Below are positions 34,601-43,184 of a stretch of 64,000 nucleotides of DNA, piece by piece. Within the stretch, counting starts at the first letter, position 1, and every line of letters starts with the position of its first letter. Below the pieces are notes generated by a model. The model saw only the letters and a list, made by a program, of their open reading frames with translations. It ran no database searches and was not told the DNA's origin. Origin of the DNA: Verrucomicrobiota bacterium (lineage in GTDB: Bacteria > Verrucomicrobiota > Verrucomicrobiia > JABWAM01). A program made the position numbers and the translations under genes. The stretch covers positions 1 to 64,000 of the forward strand of contig JAHFSY010000018.1 in NCBI GenBank assembly GCA_023269615.1, given 5' to 3'.

Positions 34601-34821
34601 ATCTGCATGAACTGCTTCTCCAGCGGCGTGGCGATGTTGGAGGCGATGGTTTCGGGGTTTGCGCCGGGATAGGAGACGCTCACCTGGATGACGGGATAAT
34701 CCACCGAGGGCAGATCGTTCACCGGCATCACGCTGTGTGAGTAGATGCCGAAGACGAGCGCCGAGAGCATCACCAGCACCGTCATCACGGGCCGTCGGAT
34801 GAATGGCTCCGAGAGATTCAT
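31675..34821 (-). CDS. RND multidrug efflux pump (AcrB/MdtBC type)
   Basis: A 1048-residue inner membrane transporter. It has 12 helices in the RND pattern, two large periplasmic loops, and the proton-relay Asp pair in helix 4 (LAIGFLVDDAIVFLEN). The opening MNLSEPFIRRPVMTVLVMLS and LPSVDYPVIQVSVSYPGANP are those of the MdtB/MdtC group. It expels drugs or metabolites using the proton gradient. It is the third gene of an operon with the membrane fusion protein (2 bp away) and the outer membrane factor. Confidence 0.96.
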   Translation of the reverse strand: MNLSEPFIRRPVMTVLVMLSALVFGIYSHSVMPVNDLPSVDYPVIQVSVSYPGANPETIASNIATPLEKQFMQIQGLKIITSASTQGNCSLVLEFDLSRNIDGAAQDVQSAITQATGNLPNDLPSPPTYTKNNPNDLPIIYFGLTSDSLTQGQLYEFANNEIAQRISILNGVSQVSVYGSQSAIRVDVNPHAIAERNLTMTDIANAVKAGTVSLGAGQLDGRFRTLILKPEGQLMTADDYRKLIIATRNGATIRLGDVAVCRDAEQDERQTRHFWSKHYAEPPASVILAINRAAGSNAVKVAQEVKELVPSIQKTLPGSMHLVKMYDRSVTIVNSVEDVQETLVIAFVLVVAVIFIFLGRATDTFIPTVALPLSLMLTFIGMRMMNYSLDNLSLMALTLAIGFLVDDAIVFLENCVRRMEAGESPMDAAINGAKEISFTIISMTLSLAAVFLPLVFMSGLIGRIFQEFAVTIVIAIIASGIVSLTLTPLMCARLLSPREKQKKTWMERNVNRMMSSVLKAYESSLDWFLRHGWISILTWIVCLAGTIYLFIVVPKTFLPDGDSGFIRGIFIASEDSSPERMTKYQTQVDAVMQKNPNVEMTLTIAGLSGHIASSQALAIAFLKDGKRDPIQKVVQDLNGELAQIPGIIPLLRASPVLHISTGSTSQNQGKYAFVISGIDTDEVYKYSQIMAEKMRALPGFASVSSDLQLHTPEAKINILREQASTYGVTASAIENVIRNAYSENYVYLIKRPSDQYQVIVEVENEYRDHVSDLSRLYINSTTGGAPIPLRAVATWDQTLGPQSVNHINRFTSVSLFFDLAPDKAIGIATQEINDLADKTMPPTLLRGFQGEAQAFDETVKSLALLMIVAIFVMYVILGILYESYIHPITVLSALPVATIGGVLTLVVFHAEFSLYAFVGMFMLMGIVKKNGIMMIDFALQEMDSGKDRFNAIKQACLERFRPILMTTLAALMGAVPIALGYGADGSSRKPLGLAIVGGLIVSQLLTLYVTPVIFLYMETFQEKVLNRVPFFRATRAPVAPHHPVGQPV

Positions 34822-34823
34822 GC

Positions 34824-35960
34824 TTATTCGGCCGTGGAGGTTTTTTCCGTCACCGGCGTGGCCTTCACCTTCGCACCGGGGCTGAGCATGATCTGGCCGA
34901 CGACGACCACCGTTTCGCCCGCCTTGAGTCCCTCATTGATTGCGATTTTTTCACCATGCAGCTGCCCGGGTTTCACGACTCGCAATTCCACGGTGGAATC
35001 CGGTTTCACGACGAAGACAAAGCGTCCGACCTGCCCGACCTGGACGGCTTCGGCGGGAACCATCACCGCGCCCTGGATGGTTTTGAGGATGAGGCGGACA
35101 TTCACGAACTGCCCTGGCCAGAAAAATCCGTCGCTATTGGGAAGCGTGGCCCGCAATTTCACGGTGCCCGTGTCGCTCTGAACCGAATTGTCAATCACGG
35201 TGAGTTCGCCCGTGCGCGACTTCGTCTTGTCCTCGATCGTGGAAGCCTGGAGCTTGAGAGCACCTGCGGCGGAGTGTTCACGGATCGCGGGAAGCTCGCG
35301 TTCGGCCACGATGAAATCGACGTAGATCGGGTCCACGGTCTGGACGCTGACCAAAGTGGAATTCGGCCCGGGCGCGACCACGTTGCCGACATCCACTTGG
35401 TAGATGCCCGTGATGCCATCCACGGGCGACGTGATGGTGCAGTATTCGAGATTGATGCGCGCGGTGTCCACGGCGGCCCGGTCGGACTGGACAAGAGCCG
35501 CGGCGGAAGCGGCGTCGGCCTTGAGCGTTTCGAGATCCTGCGCCGCGATGAATTCGCCCGCCACGAGTTCCTGCGAGCGTTTGAGCTGCGCCTCCTTGTT
35601 TTGTTGCTGCGCGGTATCGTTGATCTGTGCGGCCTCCGCCTTGTCCAGCGCGGCCTTGTAAGGACGTGGATCAATCGTGAAGAGCGTCTCGCCTTTCTTC
35701 ACCTTCTGTCCCTGCTTGAAATGAACCTGCGTGAGCACGCCCGACACTTGGGGCTGGATCGCGACGGATTGCTGAGCCGTGCATTTGCCGATGGAATCCG
35801 TGTAAAGGGGCGTGTCCTCCTGCGTTGCAATGGCGGTCGTGACCGGATGCGCCTGCTCGGACGGCTGGGCTGTGGGGGGCGCCTTGTGGCATCCGGCAAA
35901 TAGAAGAAGCGCCGACGCCCAAACGACGCGACTCCACTTCAAATTTCGGAAAGTGTTCAC
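34824..35960 (-). CDS. RND efflux membrane fusion protein
   Basis: A 378-residue periplasmic adaptor lipoprotein (LLFAGCHK lipobox). It has a lipoyl/barrel-sandwich hybrid domain (VSGVLTQVHFKQGQKVKKGE) and an alpha-hairpin between its two halves (LFTIDPRPYKAALDKAEAAQ; ELVAGEFIAAQDLETLKADA). The start is GTG 35960, which overlaps the stop of the outer membrane gene as GTGA. It links the RND pump to the outer membrane channel. No regulator gene is adjacent. Confidence 0.95.
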   Translation of the reverse strand: MNTFRNLKWSRVVWASALLLFAGCHKAPPTAQPSEQAHPVTTAIATQEDTPLYTDSIGKCTAQQSVAIQPQVSGVLTQVHFKQGQKVKKGETLFTIDPRPYKAALDKAEAAQINDTAQQQNKEAQLKRSQELVAGEFIAAQDLETLKADAASAAALVQSDRAAVDTARINLEYCTITSPVDGITGIYQVDVGNVVAPGPNSTLVSVQTVDPIYVDFIVAERELPAIREHSAAGALKLQASTIEDKTKSRTGELTVIDNSVQSDTGTVKLRATLPNSDGFFWPGQFVNVRLILKTIQGAVMVPAEAVQVGQVGRFVFVVKPDSTVELRVVKPGQLHGEKIAINEGLKAGETVVVVGQIMLSPGAKVKATPVTEKTSTAE

Positions 35961-37618
35961 TCGGGGTTGGGCTTTGGTTCGGCTGGCGCTTGTGGTGCGA
36001 GGGAGCCTGTTGCGCGCGCGAGTTGGGCGGAATTTAGAAAGAGCGTGTTGCGAGCCTGGATGTTTTGCGACTTGGCCGAGGAGAGATTGTTTTGCGCGGT
36101 CAGCAGGTCGAGGATGTTTTTCAGCCCGGCCTTGTAACCGACCTGCGTGGAATCAAGAGCCTTCTGCGACGATTCCACGAGCGCCTGGGTCGCCGCGGTT
36201 TGCTTGTTTGAGTTCTGGAGGGCGATGTATGATTTCACGACGTCGGCGACGGCGTTGAGCTCGGTCGCGGCAAGGCTGGCCATTGCCGCCTCGGCATCGC
36301 TCTGCGCGGCGCGTCTTTTGTTCAGGTTGACGAGCCCGTCAAACAAATTCACGTTCAACTGCACCGCGGCCGAGGCTGCGTCGAAATGTCCCGAGCCATT
36401 GTAGTTGCCGCGCGACGAGGTCATGTTCGCTTTGTAAAGGGTGCGTTGCAGGTTCATGTTGGACGTGAGGGTGGGCCACATGGCGGAACCCGCCTGTTTC
36501 ACGGACGACTGTTTTGCAAGCAGGGTGGCGGAGGCGGCGGCAATGTCGGGGCGTTGCGAGAGCGCCTCGTCCACGAGCTGGTTCACTTGGCGGTCGAGCA
36601 CCGAGAGGTTCACTGCACTTTCGGGTGGCACCACGTTGACCACAATATTCGCGGGCAACCCGAGGCTTTGCGCCAGCACGGCCTGGGAGGCGTTCATGTT
36701 GCCCAGTGCTGTTTCAAAGTCGGCCACCTTCTGCGCCTTGTTCTGGCGCGCCTGCAGAACGTCCGTTTCGGAAACGAGCCCGGCCTTTTTCCTTTGCAGC
36801 GTGGAATCAAGCGTGGCAACGGCAAGCTTCATGCTCGTGGCCGCGTTGTCCAGCAGCGCGCGCTTGCTGTCGAGGTCGTAATACGCCTGCATCACGCCGA
36901 GGATCACGTCCTGGATCTTGTTGTTGAACTGGAAGTTTGACGAGAGAAGCGTCTGCCGCGCCGCCTCGGCCGCGGCGTCGCGCCCGCCAAAATCGAGCAG
37001 CAGGTAGGTGATGCCCACCTGCGGTCCGCCTGACCACTGGTCATTCTGTGAAGTTCCCGGAAGCAGGGGCGACGTCGTGTGGCTTGGCCCGCCCTGGATG
37101 CTCAACGTGATCGTTGGATAATAGGCACCATGCGTCACGCGCATCTGGGACGCCGACGTGCGGGCATTCTGCCACGCCACGCGCGTCGTGGGATTGCGGC
37201 TCAATGCCACGTCCACCAGCTCCATCAAAGTCAACTCACGGCTCGCATCGGGCCGTCCTTCGGACAGCGACGAAAGGGTGGGGCGTTCGATCGTGCTGTC
37301 ACCCTCCTCCGGTTTCCATGGCGTGGATGGCGAAGGAGAGCCATCTTCCTGCGTCATCTCGTTGGGAGGCGGCTCGGGCTTGGGTTCCACGGATGACGAT
37401 TCGGTTTGCGAAGGACGCGAAGAGGACACCTTGACGCGGCTGTTGTCGCTTTCCGCCGGGGCTGGTGACGCCTCGGCAGGCATGGGTTCGGCGGGGGCGG
37501 ATGATTCCGTTGCGGGGGCGGGCTCATCTTCGGCGCGCAACGGGTGGACCACCATCATGAGCGTCAGTGCTCCCGTCAACAGGAGTACGCGTAAACGAAA
37601 TAAAAAAGAAGCAGACAT
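35957..37618 (-). CDS. TolC-like outer membrane efflux channel
   Basis: A 553-residue protein with a signal peptide (MSASFLFRLRVLLLTGALTL), an acidic Pro/Ser-rich linker of about 100 residues (SAPAEPMPAEASPAPAESDN), then an outer membrane efflux (OEP) domain repeated twice (LMELVDVALSRNPTTRVAWQ; SETDVLQARQNKAQKVADFE; GLKNILDLLTAQNNLSSAKS). The linker is longer than in TolC itself. ATG 37618 is chosen because upstream codons are not hydrophobic. First gene of the efflux operon. Confidence 0.94.
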   Translation of the reverse strand: MSASFLFRLRVLLLTGALTLMMVVHPLRAEDEPAPATESSAPAEPMPAEASPAPAESDNSRVKVSSSRPSQTESSSVEPKPEPPPNEMTQEDGSPSPSTPWKPEEGDSTIERPTLSSLSEGRPDASRELTLMELVDVALSRNPTTRVAWQNARTSASQMRVTHGAYYPTITLSIQGGPSHTTSPLLPGTSQNDQWSGGPQVGITYLLLDFGGRDAAAEAARQTLLSSNFQFNNKIQDVILGVMQAYYDLDSKRALLDNAATSMKLAVATLDSTLQRKKAGLVSETDVLQARQNKAQKVADFETALGNMNASQAVLAQSLGLPANIVVNVVPPESAVNLSVLDRQVNQLVDEALSQRPDIAAASATLLAKQSSVKQAGSAMWPTLTSNMNLQRTLYKANMTSSRGNYNGSGHFDAASAAVQLNVNLFDGLVNLNKRRAAQSDAEAAMASLAATELNAVADVVKSYIALQNSNKQTAATQALVESSQKALDSTQVGYKAGLKNILDLLTAQNNLSSAKSQNIQARNTLFLNSAQLARATGSLAPQAPAEPKPNPE

Positions 37619-37721
37619 GAATCGGTCGGTCTGGAATTGGGGGGAACCCGTATCCTTAGCAGACTTCCCGGGGGCAACAAGCCGGGAATGGGTGCAGGTG
37701 TGAGGCAAGCAGTTGGTGGAT

Positions 37722-37793
37722 GTAGCCGCGTTCGCAAGAACGCGGTTGTCCCCGTGACACGAGCAGAAACCACGTTCTGGCGGGCGTGGCTAC
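37722..37793. repeat. REP-like hairpin repeat (GTAGCC family)
   Basis: GTAGCCGCGTTCGCAAGAAC and, inverted, CACGTTCTGGCGGGCGTGGC ending in TAC, 72 bp in total. It lies in the divergent gap between the TolC-like gene and the AsmA-like gene. Confidence 0.8.
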
Positions 37794-37858
37794 AGGCCGG
37801 AAAGAAGCCCGCATACAAGCAACTTGACGTGCTTCCCGTTTCTGCAAAACTTCATGGC

Positions 37859-38590
37859 ATGAAAAAAGTCATCATTGGAATTCTCGCGCTCGTCGTTGTT
37901 CTCGTCGTGGCCGTCGTCGTTTTCTTTGCCTTCTTCCTGAATGGCGTGGTGAAGAAGGGGATCGAGGCGGGGGGGCCGCAGATCACCAAGGTGGATGTGA
38001 AGGTGCAGGGCGTCGCCTTGTCGGTGTTATCCGGCAAGGGCGACATCTCCGGCCTCGTGATTGGAAACCCGTCGGGTAGCAAGACGCCCGCCGCGATCAA
38101 GGCGGAGAAAATCAGCGTGTCGCTCCAGCCCTCCTCCGTTTTTTCAAAAAAGGTCGTCATCCACTCCATCGCGATCGAGTCGCCGGAGATCACGTTTGAA
38201 GGAGGCATGGATGGGAACAATCTCACGAAAATCCAGGAAAACGTGGAGCAGTCGCTCGGTGCAAGTGATCCCAATTCCAAAAAGCGCATGCAGGTGGATG
38301 ACTTTGTGATTCGCGGCGGAAAAATCAACGTGGCGCTGACCGAACTGGGTGGCAAAGGCGCGACGATCCCCCTGCCGGAAATTCACCTGCAGAACCTCGG
38401 AAATACTCCCGAGGGCATCACAGCCGCCGATCTCGCAAAGGAGGTGGTTGCGGCGGTGACGAAGGAGAGCACCAAGTCCATCGCCGCCAACGCCGCCAAG
38501 CTCGGGATCGATGCCGTCGAGAAGCTGGGTGGCGAATCCACCAAGGGTGTCACGGACGCCGTCAAGGGCGTGACCGACTTGTTCAAGTGA
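37859..38590 (+). CDS. AsmA-like membrane-anchored protein
   Basis: A 243-residue protein. It has one N-terminal membrane helix (VIIGILALVVVLVVAVVVFF), then a beta-rich domain (VDVKVQGVALSVLSGKGDIS; IHSIAIESPEITFEGGMDGN; DDFVIRGGKINVALTELGG) with the pattern of the AsmA/DUF748 family of envelope proteins. A Lys/Val-rich helical tail follows. ATG 37859 is chosen because the upstream codons run through a REP repeat. It is monocistronic and divergent from the efflux operon. Confidence 0.82.
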   Translation: MKKVIIGILALVVVLVVAVVVFFAFFLNGVVKKGIEAGGPQITKVDVKVQGVALSVLSGKGDISGLVIGNPSGSKTPAAIKAEKISVSLQPSSVFSKKVVIHSIAIESPEITFEGGMDGNNLTKIQENVEQSLGASDPNSKKRMQVDDFVIRGGKINVALTELGGKGATIPLPEIHLQNLGNTPEGITAADLAKEVVAAVTKESTKSIAANAAKLGIDAVEKLGGESTKGVTDAVKGVTDLFK

Positions 38591-38605
38591 CATGCCCCTT
38601 GGTCC

Positions 38606-38640
38606 CTGAAGTCAGGAGTCAGGAGACAGAAGCCAGAAGA
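38606..38640. repeat. Heptad tandem repeat, single array
   Basis: Units GAAGTCA, GGAGTCA, GGAGACA, GAAGCCA and GAAGAAC at a 7-bp period, 15 bp after the stop of the AsmA-like gene. The same unit type recurs at 47856-47895. Confidence 0.8.
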
Positions 38641-38706
38641 ACGGACATCGAAATGGAGAGTGGATCGATCCGTGCTGCCGAAGCTCGCTGCAGGAGTAAT
38701 TGCCTC

Positions 38707-38805
38707 TCAATCGAGCTTGTTGATCGTTGAGATCAGGATGAGCGCGTACACGCCGACGAAGGCGATGGTTGCGATGAATACGGTCATTTCGGGAAGTGCG
38801 TTCAT
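38707..38805 (-). CDS. Small single-helix membrane protein (32 aa)
   Basis: The frame encodes MNALPEMTVFIATIAFVGVY followed by ALILISTINKLD: a short polar start, one hydrophobic helix of about 20 residues and a Lys/Asp end. AAAGGTG lies 9 bp before the ATG. The gene is divergent from coxB, 206 bp away. The form resembles small accessory subunits of terminal oxidases (CcoQ-like size), but no sequence match is known to me. The real gene call rests on the ribosome site and on composition. Confidence 0.5.
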   Translation of the reverse strand: MNALPEMTVFIATIAFVGVYALILISTINKLD

Positions 38806-39010
38806 GTTGGCACCTTTCTTTTGTTGATGGCGCCAATCTAAGCCCTGATCATTTTCAGTGCTGCACATGGGTTGGCGAAAACCATTCCGATTTTGGCTTG
38901 GAATATGGAACAACGGAGCGTGTCCCTCCGCTTTTTACTCACAAGCAGTCAGGGAGAAGCCAAATTATAGCCTTTCACGGGCGCGGATTTGTTCGTAAAA
39001 GACGGGCTGC

Positions 39011-39997
39011 ATGAACCTTGTTGCCGCCGCACTGCCTGTGCTTGATCCGGTTTCGCCGCAGGCCGCTGCCATCTCGGATCTTTTCATTGCGATCACGGTC
39101 GCTTGCGCGTTCATCTTTGCCATCGTCACGACCCTCGTGGGCGCATGCATCATCCGCTTCCGCAGCAAGCCGGGCGATGCCGAGCCGCGACAGGTTTATG
39201 GGAACACACGGATGGAGATCGCATGGACCATCGCGCCATTCCTGCTTCTCCTCTGGATGTTTTTCATGACGGCGCGCGGCATGACCGCTTCCAATCCCGA
39301 TCCCGTCGCGGGCCGCGAGCCCGACCTGATCGTGGTCGGGCATCAATGGTGGTGGGAGGCGCGTTATGTGAAGTCGGGTGTCATCACCGCCAACGAGATC
39401 CACATTCCCGTGGGAAAAAAACTTCTGGTTCGCCTGGAATCCGCTGATGTGATCCACGATTTCTGGGCGCCGCAGCTTGGCCCGAAAATGGACATGGTCC
39501 CCGGTCATCCCAACACGATCTGGCTGCAAGCCGACAAGCCGGGAACATACGACGGCGCATGCGCCGAGTATTGCGGCAACCAGCACGCGTGGATGCGGTT
39601 TTTCGTGATTGCGGAATCGGAGAAGGAGTTTGAGGCGTGGGAGAAAAATGAATCGTCCTCGGCACGGTTTCATCTCGTGAAGAATCTTCCCGGCGTAGAT
39701 AGCCGTATTCATGAAGGATGGAATGCATTTCATGAAATGACTTGTGCCAACTGCCATGCGATTACGGATGAATATCCCACGAAGGTCTCGACCCCACTTC
39801 CAAACGCCGCCCCCAACCTCACCCACATCGCCAGCCGCCGAACGCTTGCTGGAGGCGTGATTGAGAACAACCCGGCCAATCTCCGTCGCTGGCTGAAGAA
39901 CCCGCAGCTCATCAAGCCCGGATGCAAGATGCCCAACCTGTCCTTGACGGATGAGCAGGTGGAGAATCTGGTGGCGTATTTTGAAACATTGAAATGA
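39011..39997 (+). CDS. coxB: Cytochrome c oxidase subunit II with cytochrome c domain (caa3 type)
   Basis: A 328-residue protein. Two N-terminal helices (LFIAITVACAFIFAIVTTLV; IAWTIAPFLLLLWMFFMTAR) are followed by the CuA domain (WWWEARYVKSGVITANEIHI; VIHDFWAP), with the CuA ligands in CAEYCGNQHAWM. A fused cytochrome c domain has CANCH at about 245 and the distal Met in KPGCKMP. This is a caa3-type oxidase subunit that receives electrons directly. It is the first gene of the respiratory island; the next gene is 167 bp downstream past two REP repeats. Confidence 0.96.
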   Translation: MNLVAAALPVLDPVSPQAAAISDLFIAITVACAFIFAIVTTLVGACIIRFRSKPGDAEPRQVYGNTRMEIAWTIAPFLLLLWMFFMTARGMTASNPDPVAGREPDLIVVGHQWWWEARYVKSGVITANEIHIPVGKKLLVRLESADVIHDFWAPQLGPKMDMVPGHPNTIWLQADKPGTYDGACAEYCGNQHAWMRFFVIAESEKEFEAWEKNESSSARFHLVKNLPGVDSRIHEGWNAFHEMTCANCHAITDEYPTKVSTPLPNAAPNLTHIASRRTLAGGVIENNPANLRRWLKNPQLIKPGCKMPNLSLTDEQVENLVAYFETLK

Positions 39998-40008
39998 AAA
40001 CCATTCAT

Positions 40009-40158
40009 GTAGCCACGTTCGCAAGAACGTGGATGTGGAGAGCCAAACTCTTGCGAGTTCGGCTACATATTTTGTGAAATGAAGACTGTATTTTTAGAAA
40101 GTAGCCACGTTCGCAAGAACGTGGACGCCGAGAGCCAAACTCTTGCGAGTTCGGCTAC
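40009..40158. repeat. Two direct 58-bp REP-like hairpin repeats
   Basis: Copy 1 at 40009-40066 and copy 2 at 40101-40158 are nearly identical: GTAGCCACGTTCGCAAGAAC, then CCAAACTCTTGCGAGTTCGG ending CTAC. Each has two stems (ACGTTC/GAACGT and ACTC/GAGT). They separate coxB from coxA and end 6 bp before the coxA start codon. Confidence 0.88.
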
Positions 40159-40164
40159 ACGATC

Positions 40165-42378
40165 ATGAGCGAAAGCATTGCAAAAGTTCCGCACGATGAA
40201 TCGCTCGAGCATGGGCTGCTCGGGTGGGTGGGGACCATTGACCACAAGAGGATCGGGATTCTTTACCTCGTCACCACGCTCGGCTTCTTTCTCATTGGCG
40301 GCGTCGAGGCGCTGCTCATCCGCATCCAGCTGGCTCGTCCGGAAAACAATTTCCTTTCGCCGGAGGTGTACAACCAGATCTTCACGATGCATGGCACCAC
40401 GATGATTTTCCTCGTGGTGATGCCGGCGCTCATCGGCTTCGCGAACTATTTCATTCCCCTCATGATCGGCGCTCGCGACATGGCGTTCCCGCGCCTGAAC
40501 GCCATGAGCTACTGGCTGCTGCTTTTCGGCGGGTTGCTCCTGCATTTCAGCCTCGTCGCGGGCGGCGCGCCGTCGGCGGGATGGTTCACCTACGCGCCGC
40601 TCAGCGAAACGCCCTTCTCATCCACGAAGGGAACCGATTATTGGGTGCTTGCGCTGCTGGTGATGGGCGTGGGCTCGGTGGCGTCGGCCATCAACATCAT
40701 TGCCACGGTGCTGACGCTTCGGGCGCCGGGGCTCACGATCCGACGTCTTCCGCTGTTCGTCTGGATGGTGTTCGTGAACTCGATCCTCATCATCCTGGCG
40801 ATGCCGGCGCTGAACGCCTCGATCGTGATGCTGCTGATTGACCGGCAGCTCGACGCGCATTTCTTCCTGCCGGCGAACGGGGGGTCGGCGTTGATCTGGC
40901 AGCATTTCTTTTGGACGTTCGGGCATCCCGAGGTGTACATCATGGCGCTGCCGGCGTTCGGGATGATCTCGGAGGTGATCCCGGTATTTTCGCGCAAGCC
41001 GATTTTCGGCTATGAATTTGTGGCGGCGTCCACCGTGGCGATTTCGATTCTGAGTTTCGGCGTGTGGGCGCATCACATGTTCGCGGTGGGGCTTGGCTAT
41101 CAGGGGAATCTCTTTTTTGCGGCGAGCAGCATGCTGATTGCGATTCCGACCGGCGTGAAGATTTTCAACTGGATCGCGACGATGTGGGGCGGGTCCATTC
41201 GTTTCACGACAGCGATGCTGTTCGCGATGGCGTTTCTCGTGGAGTTTGTGATCGGCGGGTTGAGCGGCGTGATGTTTGCGGTGGCGCCGATTGACTGGGC
41301 GTTGACCGACAGCTACTTCGTCGTGGCGCATTTCCATTACGTGCTCTTCGGCGGAACGCTTTTCGCGATGATGGCGGGGACGTATTACTGGTTTCCAAAA
41401 ATGAGCGGGCGCATGCTCTCCGAAAAATGGGGGCGCGTGCAGTTCCTGCTGTTGCTCGTCGGTTTCAACATGACATTCTTCGTGCAGCATTTTCTTGGAA
41501 TGATGGGCATGCCGCGCCGGGTCTTTACTTATCCTGACCTGCCGTATTGGGGCGCGCTGAACATGATCTCGACCGTCGGGGCATTCATCATGGGCGCTGG
41601 GATGCTGGTGCTCGTGGGGAACATCGTGATGAGCCTGCTGCGCGGCGAGCGGGCGGGGGACAACCCATGGAACGCGTGGACGCTGGAATGGGCGACGACG
41701 TCGCCGCCGCCCGAGCACAATTTCGACCGCGTGCCGCCTGTGCAAGGAAGACGACCGTTGTGGGACCTGGCGAATCCCGACAAGGCGGATTGGAAGTTCA
41801 AAAAAGTGGAAGGCGGCGATCCGAGCTTTGGGAAAAACCGCACGTGCATGTTTTCATTCCTCGTATCCGAGGCCGTGTTTTTCATCATGCTCATTCTTTC
41901 ATATCTTTACTTCAACAGCGGCAAATTCGGCGGGCCCACGGCGTCGAGCAGCCTCGATGCGTTCAAGACCGGGATTTACACGATCTGCCTGCTTGCCAGC
42001 AGCTTCACGATCTGGCTGGCGGAGAAGTATCATCACCGGAAACAGTTCGCGGCGTTTCGCGGATGGCTCGTTGTCACGATCCTGCTCGGGGTGGTTTTCA
42101 TGGCGGGGCAGGGGGCGGAGTACGTGGGATTGTTTGACCGTGGCATCACGGTCAGCACTAATTTGTTTGCGACATCATTTTTCACCTTGACTGGCTTTCA
42201 TGGGCTTCACGTTTGCGTGGGGCTGGTGGCGCTTGCGATCCTGCTGGGGCTGGCCATGGCGCGTGACGGGGCGAAGATGATTGCACCCGCGCTCGGCACG
42301 ATTGGATTGTACTGGCATTTTGTGGACGTGGTATGGATCGTGGTGTTTTCCGTGGTGTATTTGAAAATCCTGTCATGA
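40165..42378 (+). CDS. Cytochrome c oxidase subunit I-III fusion
   Basis: A 737-residue protein. The first part (about 1-545) is subunit I: the heme-copper ligands lie in FGHPEVYIMALPAFG (with the crosslinked Tyr), WAHHMFAVG and VAHFHYVLFGG. The second part (about 560-737) is subunit III, with helices (VSEAVFFIMLILSYLYFNSG; TICLLASSFTIWLAEKYHHR; FHGLHVCVGLVALAILLGLA). It reduces oxygen to water and pumps protons. The fusion of the two subunits is known in other bacteria and fixes their order here. It overlaps ctaG by ATGA at 42375. Confidence 0.96.
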   Translation: MSESIAKVPHDESLEHGLLGWVGTIDHKRIGILYLVTTLGFFLIGGVEALLIRIQLARPENNFLSPEVYNQIFTMHGTTMIFLVVMPALIGFANYFIPLMIGARDMAFPRLNAMSYWLLLFGGLLLHFSLVAGGAPSAGWFTYAPLSETPFSSTKGTDYWVLALLVMGVGSVASAINIIATVLTLRAPGLTIRRLPLFVWMVFVNSILIILAMPALNASIVMLLIDRQLDAHFFLPANGGSALIWQHFFWTFGHPEVYIMALPAFGMISEVIPVFSRKPIFGYEFVAASTVAISILSFGVWAHHMFAVGLGYQGNLFFAASSMLIAIPTGVKIFNWIATMWGGSIRFTTAMLFAMAFLVEFVIGGLSGVMFAVAPIDWALTDSYFVVAHFHYVLFGGTLFAMMAGTYYWFPKMSGRMLSEKWGRVQFLLLLVGFNMTFFVQHFLGMMGMPRRVFTYPDLPYWGALNMISTVGAFIMGAGMLVLVGNIVMSLLRGERAGDNPWNAWTLEWATTSPPPEHNFDRVPPVQGRRPLWDLANPDKADWKFKKVEGGDPSFGKNRTCMFSFLVSEAVFFIMLILSYLYFNSGKFGGPTASSSLDAFKTGIYTICLLASSFTIWLAEKYHHRKQFAAFRGWLVVTILLGVVFMAGQGAEYVGLFDRGITVSTNLFATSFFTLTGFHGLHVCVGLVALAILLGLAMARDGAKMIAPALGTIGLYWHFVDVVWIVVFSVVYLKILS

Positions 42379-43184
42379 CAACGCATCAATTTCTCACATC
42401 CGCATGGGAGGCGAATCCGCTGGTGATCGCGCTGTGCGTGGTCGTTCTCGTGATCTACGGGTGGCGCATTCGTTTTTCCGCGAGGAGCGGTTTTCTCATT
42501 GCGGGGCTGGTCCTGTCAGCCCTCGTGCTGGTTTCTCCGGTTGACGCGCTGGCGAATGGTTATCTTTTCAGCGCGCACATGCTGCAACATCTTGTGCTCC
42601 TCCTGGTCGTCCCCCCCCTGATCCTGCTTAGTCTTGGAGGCTCTTCCGTGGTTAAACGACTTGCTGGCCGGGCGATTTCTCCCATGGCCATTCTCACATG
42701 CTGGCTTGCGGGACTTGGCGCGATGTGGATCTGGCATGTGCCGTCACTTTGCAGCGCGGCGACCCAGAGCCCGGCGATTCATCGCGTTCAATATGTCTCC
42801 CTGCTTGCGATGGGCACGATGTTCTGGTGGCCGATCCTCGCACCGCGCCGGGAGCAGCGCATCTCCCCATTCGCCGGGATTGCCTATCTTTTTTCCGCGT
42901 GCCTTGGCTGCACGGTGCTGGGGATCATCCTCACCTTCGCGCCGCTGGGAGCGTGCCCGGCGTATTTGAGTCCATCGGATCGCCTCGGCATCCTCGCCCT
43001 GATCCGTGACGGCTGGGGATTTACGCCGGAGAAAGACCAGCAGCTCGGCGGACTGCTGATGTGGGTTCCCGCTTGCATGGTTTACCTGGCGGGGATCATT
43101 TCGCAGCTGGTGCGGTGGTATGGCGAGAGTGCGGAAGAGCCGGGGGAAGTGCCGATTCGCGTGCTTTTGGAGAGAATGTCATGA
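42375..43184 (+). CDS. ctaG: caa3-type oxidase assembly factor CtaG
   Basis: A 269-residue protein with about seven helices. The conserved pattern of the caa3_CtaG family is visible (ANGYLFSAHMLQHLVLLLVV; PPLILLSLGG; MWIWHVPSLCSAA; MVYLAGIISQLVRWY), with the copper-site-like residues SAHMLQH and WHVP. It is thought to deliver copper to subunit I or to assemble the oxidase. It overlaps its neighbours by 4 bp on both sides (42375-42378 and 43181-43184), so translation is coupled. Confidence 0.93.
   Translation: MTTHQFLTSAWEANPLVIALCVVVLVIYGWRIRFSARSGFLIAGLVLSALVLVSPVDALANGYLFSAHMLQHLVLLLVVPPLILLSLGGSSVVKRLAGRAISPMAILTCWLAGLGAMWIWHVPSLCSAATQSPAIHRVQYVSLLAMGTMFWWPILAPRREQRISPFAGIAYLFSACLGCTVLGIILTFAPLGACPAYLSPSDRLGILALIRDGWGFTPEKDQQLGGLLMWVPACMVYLAGIISQLVRWYGESAEEPGEVPIRVLLERMS

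Noticed and set aside
32404..34740. Very long open frame (778 codons) on the plus strand
   Set aside because: It lies wholly antisense to the RND pump gene, which has a full family match. Its protein is rich in Arg, His, Gly and Asp with no domain, as expected for the antisense of a GC-rich gene.
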